Source of the DNA: Cyclobacteriaceae bacterium
GTDB lineage: Bacteria; Bacteroidota; Bacteroidia; Cytophagales; Cyclobacteriaceae
DNA length: 13,713 nt
Direction: 5' to 3'
NCBI GenBank assembly: GCA_028279155.1
Contig: JANQST010000486.1
Span: 1-13,713, forward strand
Shown: positions 6,237 to 13,692 of the stretch, piece after piece
How the letters are laid out: each line of letters opens with the position of its first letter
How positions within the stretch are numbered: the first letter of the stretch is position 1
Notes under the pieces: generated by a model
The model's input: only the letters and a program-made list of their open reading frames with translations
What the model was told of the DNA's origin: nothing
Databases searched by the model: none
Translations under genes and position numbers: made by a program

Positions 6237-6680
6237 ATGAAGAAATTAGTTATTCTCGCAATGATCCTATCGGCCTCACTGGTAGTGAGTGCCCAGGAGT
6301 ACAATACAGATGCGACCAAAATCGCTTTGAATGGATACAGTCCGGTTTCTTATGTTGATCTGAATCTTGCTCAACGAGGTTTGAAAGAATTCAAATCAGA
6401 ATATAACGGGATGAAGTACTATTTCACATCTGCGGAGCAAAAAGCAACTTTTGATAAATCCCCAGTGAAATACTTGCCGCAATATGGCGGATGGTGTGCG
6501 ACAGGAATAGCAGTTGGAGCCAAGTTCCGAACGGATCCAAATAAGTTCCTGGTAGATAACGGCAAACTTTATGTCTTTCTTAATGACCTGGAAGTTGACG
6601 CAAAACAACTTTGGGTCGCAGATCAAAAAGAGATGAAAAAGAAAGCTGAAAAAAATTGGCCCGATCTAAAGGGACAATGA
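6237..6680 (+). CDS. Exported YHS-domain protein
   Basis: The 147-residue protein has a clean signal peptide (MKKLVILAMILSASLVVSAQ, cut near residue 20). The YHS domain follows: IALNGYSPVSYVDLN at 29-43, EYNGMKYYFTSAEQKATFDKSP at about 55-76, then YLPQYGGWCATGIAVGAKF at 79-97 and a closing GKLYVFLN. YHS domains are small, cysteine-containing modules found in metal-related proteins and oxygenases; C87 lies in the usual GG-x-C position. The chosen ATG at 6237 puts the signal peptide at the N terminus; an upstream ATG at 6210 inside the previous gene would add nine polar residues. It ends the SnoaL-YHS unit before a strong terminator. The substrate or metal is unknown. Confidence 0.9.
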   Translation: MKKLVILAMILSASLVVSAQEYNTDATKIALNGYSPVSYVDLNLAQRGLKEFKSEYNGMKYYFTSAEQKATFDKSPVKYLPQYGGWCATGIAVGAKFRTDPNKFLVDNGKLYVFLNDLEVDAKQLWVADQKEMKKKAEKNWPDLKGQ

Positions 6681-6704
6681 TGGATGTTAGTGTTTTCATT
6701 CAAG

Positions 6705-6732
6705 AAAAAGCAGCTCTAGAGCTGCTTTTTTT
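6705..6732 (+). terminator. Strong Rho-independent terminator after the YHS gene
   Basis: A perfect 26-base palindrome (6705-6730) has the core AGCAGCTCTAGAGCTGCT, with a run of A before it and seven T after the stem core. It ends the AraC-adjacent operon and insulates polA. The flanking A run means it could also work on the minus strand. Confidence 0.88.
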
Positions 6733-6776
6733 ATTGCATCATGTATCTAAACTTTCATCCAAGTTATATTTACCTG

Positions 6777-9533
6777 ATGTCTGAAAAAACCCTCTTTCTC
6801 CTTGATGCCTACGCACTAATTTACCGTGCACACTTTGCCCTTAGTCAGAATCCCAGGCTTACAACTAATGGAATAAATACAGGAGCGATCCTGGGTTTCA
6901 CCAACTCACTTCTAGAGATTATTACAAAGGAAAAGCCAACACATATCGGGGTCGCATTTGATACTGAAGCACCTACTTTCCGGCACCATGATTTCAAAGA
7001 ATACAAGGCCACACGTCAATCAATGCCGGAAGAAATCAAAGTGGCCATTCCTTATTGTAAAAATATTGTAGAAGGATTCAATATTCCAATTCTAATAAAA
7101 GATGGCTTTGAAGCAGATGACTTGATTGGGACAGTAGCCAAGAAAGCTGGCGCCAAAGGATTCAAGGTTTTTATGATGACCCCTGATAAAGACTTTGCTC
7201 AGCTTGTCGATGAAAACATTTCGCTTTTCAAACCAAGGAGAATGGGAAATGGAACTGATATCATGGGCATCCCGGAAGTACTGGAGAAGTTTGACATTGA
7301 CAAAGTGGATCAGGTACGTGATGTGCTTGGATTGAAGGGTGATTCTGTTGATAACATTCCTGGTGTCGCAGGCGTGGGTGATAAGACTGCTTCTAAGCTG
7401 CTAAAAGAATTTGGGTCGGTTGAAAACATTGTTAAAAATGTGGATCAACTCACTGGAGCGTTGAAAAAGAAGATCGAAGAAAACGGAGAACTAGGGATCT
7501 TATCGAAGGAGCTAGCAACGATCAAGATCGATTCACCCATTGAATTTGATGAAGAGGCATTGCTGTACGGAGAGCCTAACCCCGAAATACTCAAACCAAT
7601 TTTTGATGAGCTGGAATTCAAGACCATCGCCCGTAGGGTTTTCCAGGAGGAAAATGACATAAAAAGTGGCGGTACACAACAGCTAGGCCTTTTCGATTCA
7701 GGAGCATCTGAAACGGTGACGGATTCTAAGGAATCTATTAAGTCCACTAAACACACCTATCATTTGGTGAATAGCACAGATGGAATTATTGAGTTGGTGA
7801 ATAAATTAAAGGATCACTCCGCTTTTTGCTTTGATACGGAAACCACCAGTCTTGAAACACGAGATGCTGTCTTAGTGGGAATTGCATTTGCCACTGACAA
7901 AGGAGAGGCCTGGTATGTGCCATGTAACGAAAATCCAGGAGTAGTAATTGGTCATTTTAAAGAAGTACTTGAAAATCCTTCAACTACGAAAATTGGACAA
8001 AATCTAAAGTACGATATACAGGTGTTGCGAAACTATGACATCCTGGTTGATGGCCCCATTTTCGATACCATGCTTGCACACTTCCTGTTTGATCCCGACT
8101 CCAACAATAGCATGGATTGGTTGGCTGAGAAATACTTGAATTATAAAACCATTTCTTTTGAAAGTCTTGTAGGGCCAAAAGGTAGAAATCAAAAAACCAT
8201 TGACCAGGTTGAACCTGAGAAAGTCGCTGACTATGCATGCGAAGATGCCGACATCACTTTGCAATTGAAGGAGCTTTTGGAAAAAGAAGTTGATCAGAAG
8301 GGGCTTGGGAGATTGTTGCATGAAGTGGAAGAACCCCTGTCATTTGTTTTGGCCGACATGGAGTATGAAGGGGTAAAGATTGACACATCTTCTTTGGAAG
8401 TAATGTCTAGAGAGCTGGATGAAGAGAGCAGAAAGGCACAAGATCAAATTTTTAAAATAGCTGGAGTCGAATTCAACATTGGCTCTCCTAAACAGCTCGG
8501 AGAGATTCTTTTTGAACGATTGAAGCTTGTTGAGAATCCTAAGAAAACAAAGACAGGTCAGTATGCTACCGGTGAGGAGATTCTATCAAAGTTGGCAGCT
8601 GAACATGAAATAGCGGCCAAAATCCTTGAATTCAGAGAATATCAGAAATTAAAATCTACCTACGTTGATGCGTTACCAAAATTAATTAGTCCAACAGATC
8701 ATCGAATTCATACTGATTACAGGCAAACAGTAGCCTCTACTGGCAGGCTAAGCTCTAACAACCCAAACCTCCAGAATATTCCAATCCGTACGACGAAAGG
8801 TCGGGAAATACGGAAGGCTTTTGTTCCCAGAGATAATGACTACCTGATTATGTCTGCAGATTATTCTCAAATTGAGTTGAGAATTATGGCAGCATTTTCA
8901 AAAGATGAAAGCATGTTGAATGCCTTCAAGGAAGGAAGAGATATTCATGCCACCACCGCGGCGAAAGTTTTTGGCGTTGACTTAAACAATGTCGAAGATG
9001 GAATGAGGAGGAAAGCCAAAGAAGTGAACTTCGGAATTATTTACGGGATTTCTGCATTTGGACTATCTCAGAATCTCAACATTCCACGAGGCGAAGCTCA
9101 GGAGATCATTGATTCGTACTTCAAAGAATTTCCTATGGTTAAGAAATACATGGATGAAACGATTGAAAAAGCGAGAAAGGACGAATATGTCGAAACCATC
9201 CTGGGTCGAAGAAGATATTTGAGAAATATCAACTCCAGAAATTTTACGATGCGAGGATTTGACGAGCGAAACGCGATCAACGCGCCGATTCAGGGCAGTG
9301 CTGCGGATATCATCAAAATCGCCATGATCAACATTCATAAATGGATGAAAGAAGAAAAAGTGCAATCAAGGATGCTGATGCAAGTCCACGACGAACTGGT
9401 TTTTGACCTTCACAAATCCGAAGAACAACTAATGCGTGCCAAGACAGAAGAATTTATGAAAACAGCATTATCTCTTGACGTGCCTATGGAAATTGGAATT
9501 GGAGTTGGGCAAAATTGGTTGGAGGCACACTAA
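6777..9533 (+). CDS. polA: DNA polymerase I
   Basis: The 918-residue enzyme fills gaps and removes RNA primers during replication and repair. The N-terminal 5'-nuclease domain (about 1-290) starts LFLLDAYALIYRAHFAL and holds GFEADDLIG, TPDKDFAQL and GDSVDNIPGVAGVG. The 3'-5' proofreading domain (about 325-510) keeps its acidic residues: D353-T-E355, D412 in NLKYD, and Y486-x3-D490 in DYACEDAD, so proofreading looks intact. The polymerase domain has motif A DYSQIELR (695-702), the O-helix with R744, K748 and F752 in RRKAKEVNFGIIYG, and motif C QVHDELVF with D872-E873. The ATG at 6777 is chosen because it begins directly before the conserved domain; an ATG at 6741 would add twelve unusual residues close to the terminator. 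The next gene starts ten bases after the stop. Confidence 0.99.
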   Translation: MSEKTLFLLDAYALIYRAHFALSQNPRLTTNGINTGAILGFTNSLLEIITKEKPTHIGVAFDTEAPTFRHHDFKEYKATRQSMPEEIKVAIPYCKNIVEGFNIPILIKDGFEADDLIGTVAKKAGAKGFKVFMMTPDKDFAQLVDENISLFKPRRMGNGTDIMGIPEVLEKFDIDKVDQVRDVLGLKGDSVDNIPGVAGVGDKTASKLLKEFGSVENIVKNVDQLTGALKKKIEENGELGILSKELATIKIDSPIEFDEEALLYGEPNPEILKPIFDELEFKTIARRVFQEENDIKSGGTQQLGLFDSGASETVTDSKESIKSTKHTYHLVNSTDGIIELVNKLKDHSAFCFDTETTSLETRDAVLVGIAFATDKGEAWYVPCNENPGVVIGHFKEVLENPSTTKIGQNLKYDIQVLRNYDILVDGPIFDTMLAHFLFDPDSNNSMDWLAEKYLNYKTISFESLVGPKGRNQKTIDQVEPEKVADYACEDADITLQLKELLEKEVDQKGLGRLLHEVEEPLSFVLADMEYEGVKIDTSSLEVMSRELDEESRKAQDQIFKIAGVEFNIGSPKQLGEILFERLKLVENPKKTKTGQYATGEEILSKLAAEHEIAAKILEFREYQKLKSTYVDALPKLISPTDHRIHTDYRQTVASTGRLSSNNPNLQNIPIRTTKGREIRKAFVPRDNDYLIMSADYSQIELRIMAAFSKDESMLNAFKEGRDIHATTAAKVFGVDLNNVEDGMRRKAKEVNFGIIYGISAFGLSQNLNIPRGEAQEIIDSYFKEFPMVKKYMDETIEKARKDEYVETILGRRRYLRNINSRNFTMRGFDERNAINAPIQGSAADIIKIAMINIHKWMKEEKVQSRMLMQVHDELVFDLHKSEEQLMRAKTEEFMKTALSLDVPMEIGIGVGQNWLEAH

Positions 9534-9543
9534 TTTTACGAAT

Positions 9544-10494
9544 ATGCTAACAACCGTACCTAGCCTTTCCGACATTAAACGTGCACATCAGCGCATTTCC
9601 GGATACATCACGCAAACACCTGTTATCACATCAAAAAATATCGATGAAATTGCAGGATGTAATTTGTTTTTCAAATGTGAGAATTTTCAAAAAGTAGGAG
9701 CTTTCAAAATGCGTGGTGCTTCTAATGCCATTTTCAGTTACAGGCCAGAAGACAGGGTAAAGGGTTTTGCGTGTCATTCTTCTGGAAATCATGGTCAGGC
9801 GGTATCATTAGCAGCAAAGTTAGCTGGATCAAAAGCCTACATTATTATGCCGAACAATTCATCCAGTGTAAAAATGGCAGCAGTGAAGGGTTATGGAGCG
9901 GAGGTTGTCCTATGCGAACCTAATGATAAGTCGCGTGAGGAAACCTGTGCTCGTGTTATGGAAGAGACCGGTGCTATTCTGGTTCATCCATTTGATGATT
10001 ACAATATCATTGCGGGACAAGCTACGGCTGGGAAGGAACTCTTGGAAGAAGTTGATAATCTCGATGCTGTAATTACTCCTGTGGGAGGTGGTGGTTTAGC
10101 TGCCGGCACAGCACTTTCCGCTCATTACATCGAGCCGAAGCTAGATGTATATGCCGGTGAGCCGAAAGAAGTAGACGATGCTTACAATTCGTTAAAGGCG
10201 GGTAAAATTATTCCCAACAAAAGTGCCAATACAATTGCGGATGGATTGAAAACCACAATAGGTCAAAAGAATTTTGAAATCCTTAAAGATCATGCAAAAG
10301 ATATTTTCACAGTAACAGAGCAAGAAATTATCGATGCAATGAAGTTGATTTGGGAACGAATGAAAATTGTAATCGAACCTTCCTCAGCGGTTGCTTTTGC
10401 CAGTATTCTTAAAAATCGAGAAGTATTCGAAGGTAGAAATGTAGGTGTAATCATCACAGGAGGCAATGTGGACCTAACCAAACTTCCATTTTGA
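9544..10494 (+). CDS. PLP-dependent threonine/serine dehydratase or serine racemase-like enzyme
   Basis: The 316-residue fold-type II PLP enzyme shows the lysine that binds the cofactor as K55 in GAFKMRGASNAI, the substrate loop SSGNHGQA at 79-86, and the phosphate-binding tetraglycine loop GGGGLAAG at 181-188. The ending GVIITGGNVDL is also typical. There is no C-terminal ACT regulatory domain, so it resembles catabolic threonine ammonia-lyase (TdcB) and serine racemase more than biosynthetic IlvA (about 500 residues). Expected activity is conversion of threonine or serine to 2-oxobutyrate or pyruvate plus ammonia, or serine racemisation; sequence alone does not decide. The ATG at 9544 follows the polA stop by ten bases; a longer frame from 9475 overlaps polA and is not needed. 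Its TGA stop overlaps the next gene's TTG start. Confidence 0.94.
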   Translation: MLTTVPSLSDIKRAHQRISGYITQTPVITSKNIDEIAGCNLFFKCENFQKVGAFKMRGASNAIFSYRPEDRVKGFACHSSGNHGQAVSLAAKLAGSKAYIIMPNNSSSVKMAAVKGYGAEVVLCEPNDKSREETCARVMEETGAILVHPFDDYNIIAGQATAGKELLEEVDNLDAVITPVGGGGLAAGTALSAHYIEPKLDVYAGEPKEVDDAYNSLKAGKIIPNKSANTIADGLKTTIGQKNFEILKDHAKDIFTVTEQEIIDAMKLIWERMKIVIEPSSAVAFASILKNREVFEGRNVGVIITGGNVDLTKLPF

Positions 10495-11366
10495 CCCGGA
10501 AAATTTTTGTTGTAGGAAATCGGTATTCCGGAAGTAAAAAAACAAGCAAGATATTACGTGAGCTTTCTGCTTTTTTAGAAGGTAAGAAAATCTCCTTTGA
10601 AATATTTGATACAGATAAGGATGGTGACGCTACCCAAACCACACGTCGATTGGATCAATCGTTTACTGATTTGATTATTGTTGGCGGAGATGGTACCATC
10701 AATGAAGCTGTCAATGGGCTTCAACAGGATATTCCAATATCAATCATACCTTCCGGAACCGGGAACGACTTCATTAAAAATGTCAGAATAGCTAAAAAGC
10801 TGTCCGATCAATTTGACACCGCCTTGAATGGGCAAATAAATCGTGTTGACCTTGGTAAATGCAATGATCGGATTTTTCTCAATGGTGTAGGAATCGGTTT
10901 TGATGGTCAAATCGTAGAAGACATGGCCACCAAGCGAGTTTCACTTCTTAAGGGACATGCTGCTTATTATTATCATGTTCTGAGAATCCTTGGAGGATAT
11001 CAGGTCAAACCATTTGAGTACCAGGTTGATCATGAAGAACATAAAAAAGCGTTGATATTAATGGCGATCGGCAATGGCACCACTTTTGGTGGTGGGTTTA
11101 AGTTGATGCCAGATGCCAGAATTGATGATGGAGTTTTGGAAGTCTGCACGATTGGAGATCTATCACCGATAAACAGATTCTTAAACATCCACAGACTGTC
11201 TAATGGAAGTCACGGTTCGCTTAAAATGGTTGACTTTCACAAAGCAGAAAAGATTACTATAGAAGCAAACAATGCAATTTATGCACACATAGATGGAGAG
11301 CGAATGGGACAACCACCATTTAATATAGAAATTTTGCCTGGAGCCTTGCAGCTACGAACACAGTAG
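10491..11366 (+). CDS. Diacylglycerol/lipid kinase family protein (YegS/DgkB type)
   Basis: The 291-residue protein has the diacylglycerol kinase catalytic fold. The nucleotide-binding GGDGTINEAVNGL is at 65-77, PSGTGNDFIKN at 87-97, NGVGIGFDGQIVEDM at 131-145, and a C-terminal lobe contains GNGTTFGGGFKLMPDARIDDGVLEV. The usual N-terminal NPxSG appears as N10-R-Y-S-G, losing the proline. Family members phosphorylate diacylglycerol or related lipids with ATP at the inner membrane face and recycle lipids for membrane synthesis. Translation appears to start with TTG at 10491, four bases overlapping the preceding TGA (TTGA), so it is probably coupled to the dehydratase gene; the conserved first strand RKIFVVGN begins at residue 3, leaving no room for a later start. 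Confidence 0.95.
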   Translation: MTRKIFVVGNRYSGSKKTSKILRELSAFLEGKKISFEIFDTDKDGDATQTTRRLDQSFTDLIIVGGDGTINEAVNGLQQDIPISIIPSGTGNDFIKNVRIAKKLSDQFDTALNGQINRVDLGKCNDRIFLNGVGIGFDGQIVEDMATKRVSLLKGHAAYYYHVLRILGGYQVKPFEYQVDHEEHKKALILMAIGNGTTFGGGFKLMPDARIDDGVLEVCTIGDLSPINRFLNIHRLSNGSHGSLKMVDFHKAEKITIEANNAIYAHIDGERMGQPPFNIEILPGALQLRTQ

Positions 11367-11404
11367 GGAAAATTCTCATTTGGCTGTATTTGATCAAAGG
11401 GGTA

Positions 11405-11809
11405 ATGATGAGATCAACCAAAATAATTCTACCATCTATATTAATCTTTCTGTTTGCTTGTGAGCAAAATATTCAGGAACCTGAACGTCCGGAGCTCAAT
11501 GGGAAGACAGCTATCCGAATTCAAAACTCAAGTGGATTTTTTTATCAAAATGTTGTAGTCAACACAGGTGGAGGTAGACATGAGTACAATACAATTGTCC
11601 CTTCAACTTCATCTGACTACAAGCTTTACGAATTTGCTTATCGTTATGCCTTTGTTGAGCTTACCATTGATGGAGATTTGGCAACGATCCAACCGATTGA
11701 TTATGTAGGAGAAAGTAAACTTGAATCAGGATACTATACGTATGAGATTGATGCCAGTGGTTCTGGTGATCGATACGGTAGGCTTACATTAAAATTGGTG
11801 GAAGACTGA
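11405..11809 (+). CDS. Small lipoprotein of unknown function
   Basis: The 134-residue protein starts with a short basic end, a hydrophobic stretch (IILPSILIFLF) and a lipobox L-F-A-C19, predicting a lipid-anchored protein. The mature part (EQNIQEPERPELNGKTAIRIQNSSG) continues as a beta-rich domain with many Tyr and Gly residues and no recognised motif. A purine-rich AAAGGGG at 11396-11402 lies just before two adjacent ATGs (11405, 11408); the second gives better spacing and would remove one residue. A TTG at 11390 is less likely. The gene follows the lipid kinase by 38 bases. Its stop is only two bases from the end of the convergent Lgt-family gene. Confidence 0.85.
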   Translation: MMRSTKIILPSILIFLFACEQNIQEPERPELNGKTAIRIQNSSGFFYQNVVVNTGGGRHEYNTIVPSTSSDYKLYEFAYRYAFVELTIDGDLATIQPIDYVGESKLESGYYTYEIDASGSGDRYGRLTLKLVED

Positions 11810-11811
11810 GT

Positions 11812-12588
11812 TTATTTCTGGAAGTCTGCTTTTTTCTTGAATTTCAAATATGCCCAGATAGCTATTGATATCACAATGATGGAAATAAACTGGGAATGAG
11901 AAAGAACATCCTCAATAATAAAACCACGTTCTTCATCTCCTCTAAAAATTTCAATTACGGATCTCCCAGCTGCATATAGAATGATGTAGATAAAAAATAG
12001 TTGTCCCTCAAATCGCTTATGTCTTTTGAACATCACCAGGAGAATTAGAATTGAGAAGATAAGTGTAGAAGAATACAGCTGAGTAGGATGGAGTGGCGTA
12101 TGCAATGGGGCTTGGGAGGCTGGGTCGGTGAAAGTGACTGCCCATGGTAGTTCCGATTCAATTCCATGGCAACAGCCTGCAAAAAAACAGCCGAGTCGAC
12201 CAGTGCCATGAATAATACAAGCTGTGATTGCAAGTCGATCCATCATTGGCCATACTGGCCATTTTTGTTTTCGGAAATACCAAACAGTAGTTGGAACTGC
12301 AAAAAGAAGGGAGCCATAAAAAACAAAACCAGTTCTGAAGTTCTTTTTCAAATTGGCCAAAGACTCAAAATAGTAGCTGGGATTTTCAAGGTAGAAGAGC
12401 AATTTTCCTCCAACAAAAGCAGATACGATGATCAAAACGGCCATATTTTGAATCTTATCTTTTTCAATGCCAAGATCCTTGTGGGCTGAATGCGCCATAT
12501 AGAAATAACCCAACGTAGCAGCAACCATGATCATGAATCCGTAGGTATGAATGGTGAAATCGCCGATGGAAAATAGCTCTGGATGCAT
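11812..12588 (-). CDS. lgt: Prolipoprotein diacylglyceryl transferase family protein (Lgt-like)
   Basis: The 258-residue integral membrane protein has about seven hydrophobic segments. Lgt enzymes transfer diacylglycerol from phosphatidylglycerol to the lipobox cysteine of prolipoproteins. The family signature appears as G130-R-L-G-C-F-F-A-G-C-C-H-G, with R131 matching E. coli R143. The second arginine motif appears as GRSVIEIFRGDEERG (208-222), and HPTQLYSS at 167-174 is conserved. At the position of the E. coli catalytic-region His103 (FHGG) this protein has FVFYGSLL, with Tyr91. It belongs to the GCFxAGCC(H/Y)G branch, which I believe occurs in several phyla. Bacteroidota may also carry a more classical Lgt, so this copy could be the main enzyme or a paralogue; the gene symbol is therefore provisional. 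It starts with ATG at 12588. Confidence 0.9.
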   Translation of the reverse strand: MHPELFSIGDFTIHTYGFMIMVAATLGYFYMAHSAHKDLGIEKDKIQNMAVLIIVSAFVGGKLLFYLENPSYYFESLANLKKNFRTGFVFYGSLLFAVPTTVWYFRKQKWPVWPMMDRLAITACIIHGTGRLGCFFAGCCHGIESELPWAVTFTDPASQAPLHTPLHPTQLYSSTLIFSILILLVMFKRHKRFEGQLFFIYIILYAAGRSVIEIFRGDEERGFIIEDVLSHSQFISIIVISIAIWAYLKFKKKADFQK

Positions 12589-12592
12589 ATCT

Positions 12593-12701
12593 AACCACTA
12601 AGTACACAAAGAAGTCACAAAGTCACAATAGATATGAAACTAATAAACTTCTATCCCTAACAATTAGCGCCCTTTGTGGTCTTACTGTCTTTGTGGTTGA
12701 A
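12593..12701. repeat. Degenerate CACnAAG repeat, inverted pair, downstream flank of GxxExxY gene
   Basis: The left arm, 12593-12628, reads AACCACTAAGTACACAAAG and continues with further CACAAAG-like units. The right arm, 12672-12701, is the reverse complement type (ending CTTTGTGGTT), giving CACAAAG and CAGTAAG units on the minus strand. About 43 bases without a feature lie between them. The spacing of units in the left arm is 9, 11 and 8 bases. The same consensus appears on the other side of the GxxExxY gene. The arms could pair imperfectly as a hairpin. Confidence 0.75.
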
Positions 12702-12709
12702 AGGATTTC

Positions 12710-13090
12710 TTAGAGTCGTCCGTTGATCACTCTTTTAACCCCATTCTTAAGCAGGGCCACATTAAAATTGATCAGCATTCCGAGTTTGCATTCTGCAAGT
12801 TTCAGATAAGTGAGAATCTGTGCCAAATGCACATCAGTGAGAGAATCAACAGCCTTTAGTTCTACAATGAATTTATCTTCTATCATCAGATCAACACGAT
12901 AGCCTACTTCCATTTTCACCTCGTTGTAGACTAAAGGAAGAGCTTTTTGCTTTTCGACTTTGATGTTCTGGTTACTCAATTCGTAAAACAGACACTCCTG
13001 GTATGTACTTTCCAATAATTCGGGACCCAAACTGCGATGAACTTTCATGGAGCACTCAAAAACAACTTTTGCAATTTGATTTTCTGTCAT
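12710..13090 (-). CDS. GxxExxY protein (PDDEXK_3 family)
   Basis: The 126-residue protein matches the GxxExxY family (TIGR04256/PF13366): an N-terminal helix VFECSMKVHRSLGPELLES with the name motif region at 22-30, then nuclease-like core residues D67 in GYRVDLMI, E77-L-K79 in FIVELKAV, and LAQILTYLK with Q91, ending INFN and VKRVI. The last part of the motif (E27-S-T-Y30) is intact, but the first glycine of GxxExxY, usually in GPGLLES, is glutamate here (GPELLES). The core resembles the PD-(D/E)xK nuclease fold; biological function is not established. Start ATG at 13090. The gene sits alone between two inverted repeat pairs, as family members often do, and looks like an accessory insertion between lgt and the thioesterase gene. 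Confidence 0.94.
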   Translation of the reverse strand: MTENQIAKVVFECSMKVHRSLGPELLESTYQECLFYELSNQNIKVEKQKALPLVYNEVKMEVGYRVDLMIEDKFIVELKAVDSLTDVHLAQILTYLKLAECKLGMLINFNVALLKNGVKRVINGRL

Positions 13091-13095
13091 TTTTT

Positions 13096-13206
13096 ACCCA
13101 CGAAAAACAGGAAGAATTCACAAATAACACAAATTAGAGGGTCTACAATGAGATTACAATAGAGTTTTTGGTGCTCTTAGTGAGTCCTTGGTGTTCCTTG
13201 TGGTTG
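13096..13206. repeat. Degenerate CACnAAG repeat, inverted pair, upstream flank of GxxExxY gene
   Basis: The left arm, 13096-13133, has units CACGAAAAA, CAGGAAGAATT, CACAAATAA and CACAAA, spaced 9-11-9. The right arm, 13165-13206, read on the minus strand has CACAAGGAA, CACCAAGGACT, CACTAAGAG and CACCAAAAA, again 9-11-9. About 31 bases separate them. The right arm runs up to the stop codon of the neighbouring thioesterase gene at 13207-13209. Confidence 0.75.
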
Positions 13207-13692
13207 CTAAGATTTAAAAGCATTCTCCTCTGAGCTTAAACTTCCATCAAATACGCGAATTGCAACCACATCTGCTTCTGCGGTTTTCTCACCTTGGTCT
13301 GAGAAGAAATCACAAGTCAAGACCGTCTTTTTCCCTTTGACCTCAACAACTTTGGCCCGAAGCTCGACAGTTGTGTTGGGGGTGGGTTTAAGGTACTTTA
13401 CGGATAAAGTACCCGTAGCATAGCGATACTCCGGCTCAGAATCCAACGATCGACCTTCTCTTTTGTAGGCGTCCGCCATGGCTGTTCCCATGCAATGGCA
13501 ATCGATCAGGGTAGCCATAATTCCACCGTTCATCAAATCACTCCATCCGTGGTATTTTTCATCGGAAGTCCACTTGCAAACAGATTCGTCTCCGTCCCAA
13601 AAACTTTTAATTTGAAGACCTTCGTGATTGTGCCCACAACCAAAACAGACGTTTTCTGGCATGTGGTCCTGGAAATATTTTGAGTCGCTCAT
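13207..13692 (-). CDS. Hotdog-fold thioesterase-like protein (PaaI/4HBT family)
   Basis: The 161-residue protein looks like a single hotdog domain. An N-terminal segment has C16-F-G-C19-G-H-N-H-E-G-L, a cysteine-rich lead-in seen in a subset of PaaI-like thioesterases. It is followed by strand LQIKSFW, the hotdog helix region MNGGIMATLIDCHCMGTAM at 54-72 (active-site acid probably D64), then TGTLSVKYLKPTP with the second sheet VELRAKVVEVKGKKTVLTCDFFSDQGEKTAEADVVAIRV. Family enzymes hydrolyse acyl-CoA thioesters; the substrate cannot be told. The ATG at 13692 is 21 bases from the window edge, so its promoter is mostly outside. The stop lies in the repeat arm next to the GxxExxY gene. Confidence 0.9.
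   Translation of the reverse strand: MSDSKYFQDHMPENVCFGCGHNHEGLQIKSFWDGDESVCKWTSDEKYHGWSDLMNGGIMATLIDCHCMGTAMADAYKREGRSLDSEPEYRYATGTLSVKYLKPTPNTTVELRAKVVEVKGKKTVLTCDFFSDQGEKTAEADVVAIRVFDGSLSSEENAFKS

Noticed and set aside
6741..6776. Alternative polA start with twelve extra residues
   Set aside because: The extra residues do not fit the family, and the ATG at 6777 directly precedes the conserved nuclease domain.
7445..8321. Several minus-strand open frames within polA
   Set aside because: They are antisense shadows of a conserved polymerase gene and show no recognisable domain.
9475..9543. Upstream extension of the dehydratase into polA
   Set aside because: The 23 extra residues are a frame-shifted reading of the polA end, and a good ATG at 9544 starts the conserved domain.
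12166..12489. Open frame of 107 codons on the plus strand opposite lgt
   Set aside because: It lies fully antisense to the conserved Lgt core and its translation shows no domain.
12593..13206. CRISPR array, because of repeated short units near a nuclease-like gene
   Set aside because: The units are degenerate, 7-11 bases apart and inverted, with no constant repeats or unique spacers and no cas genes.
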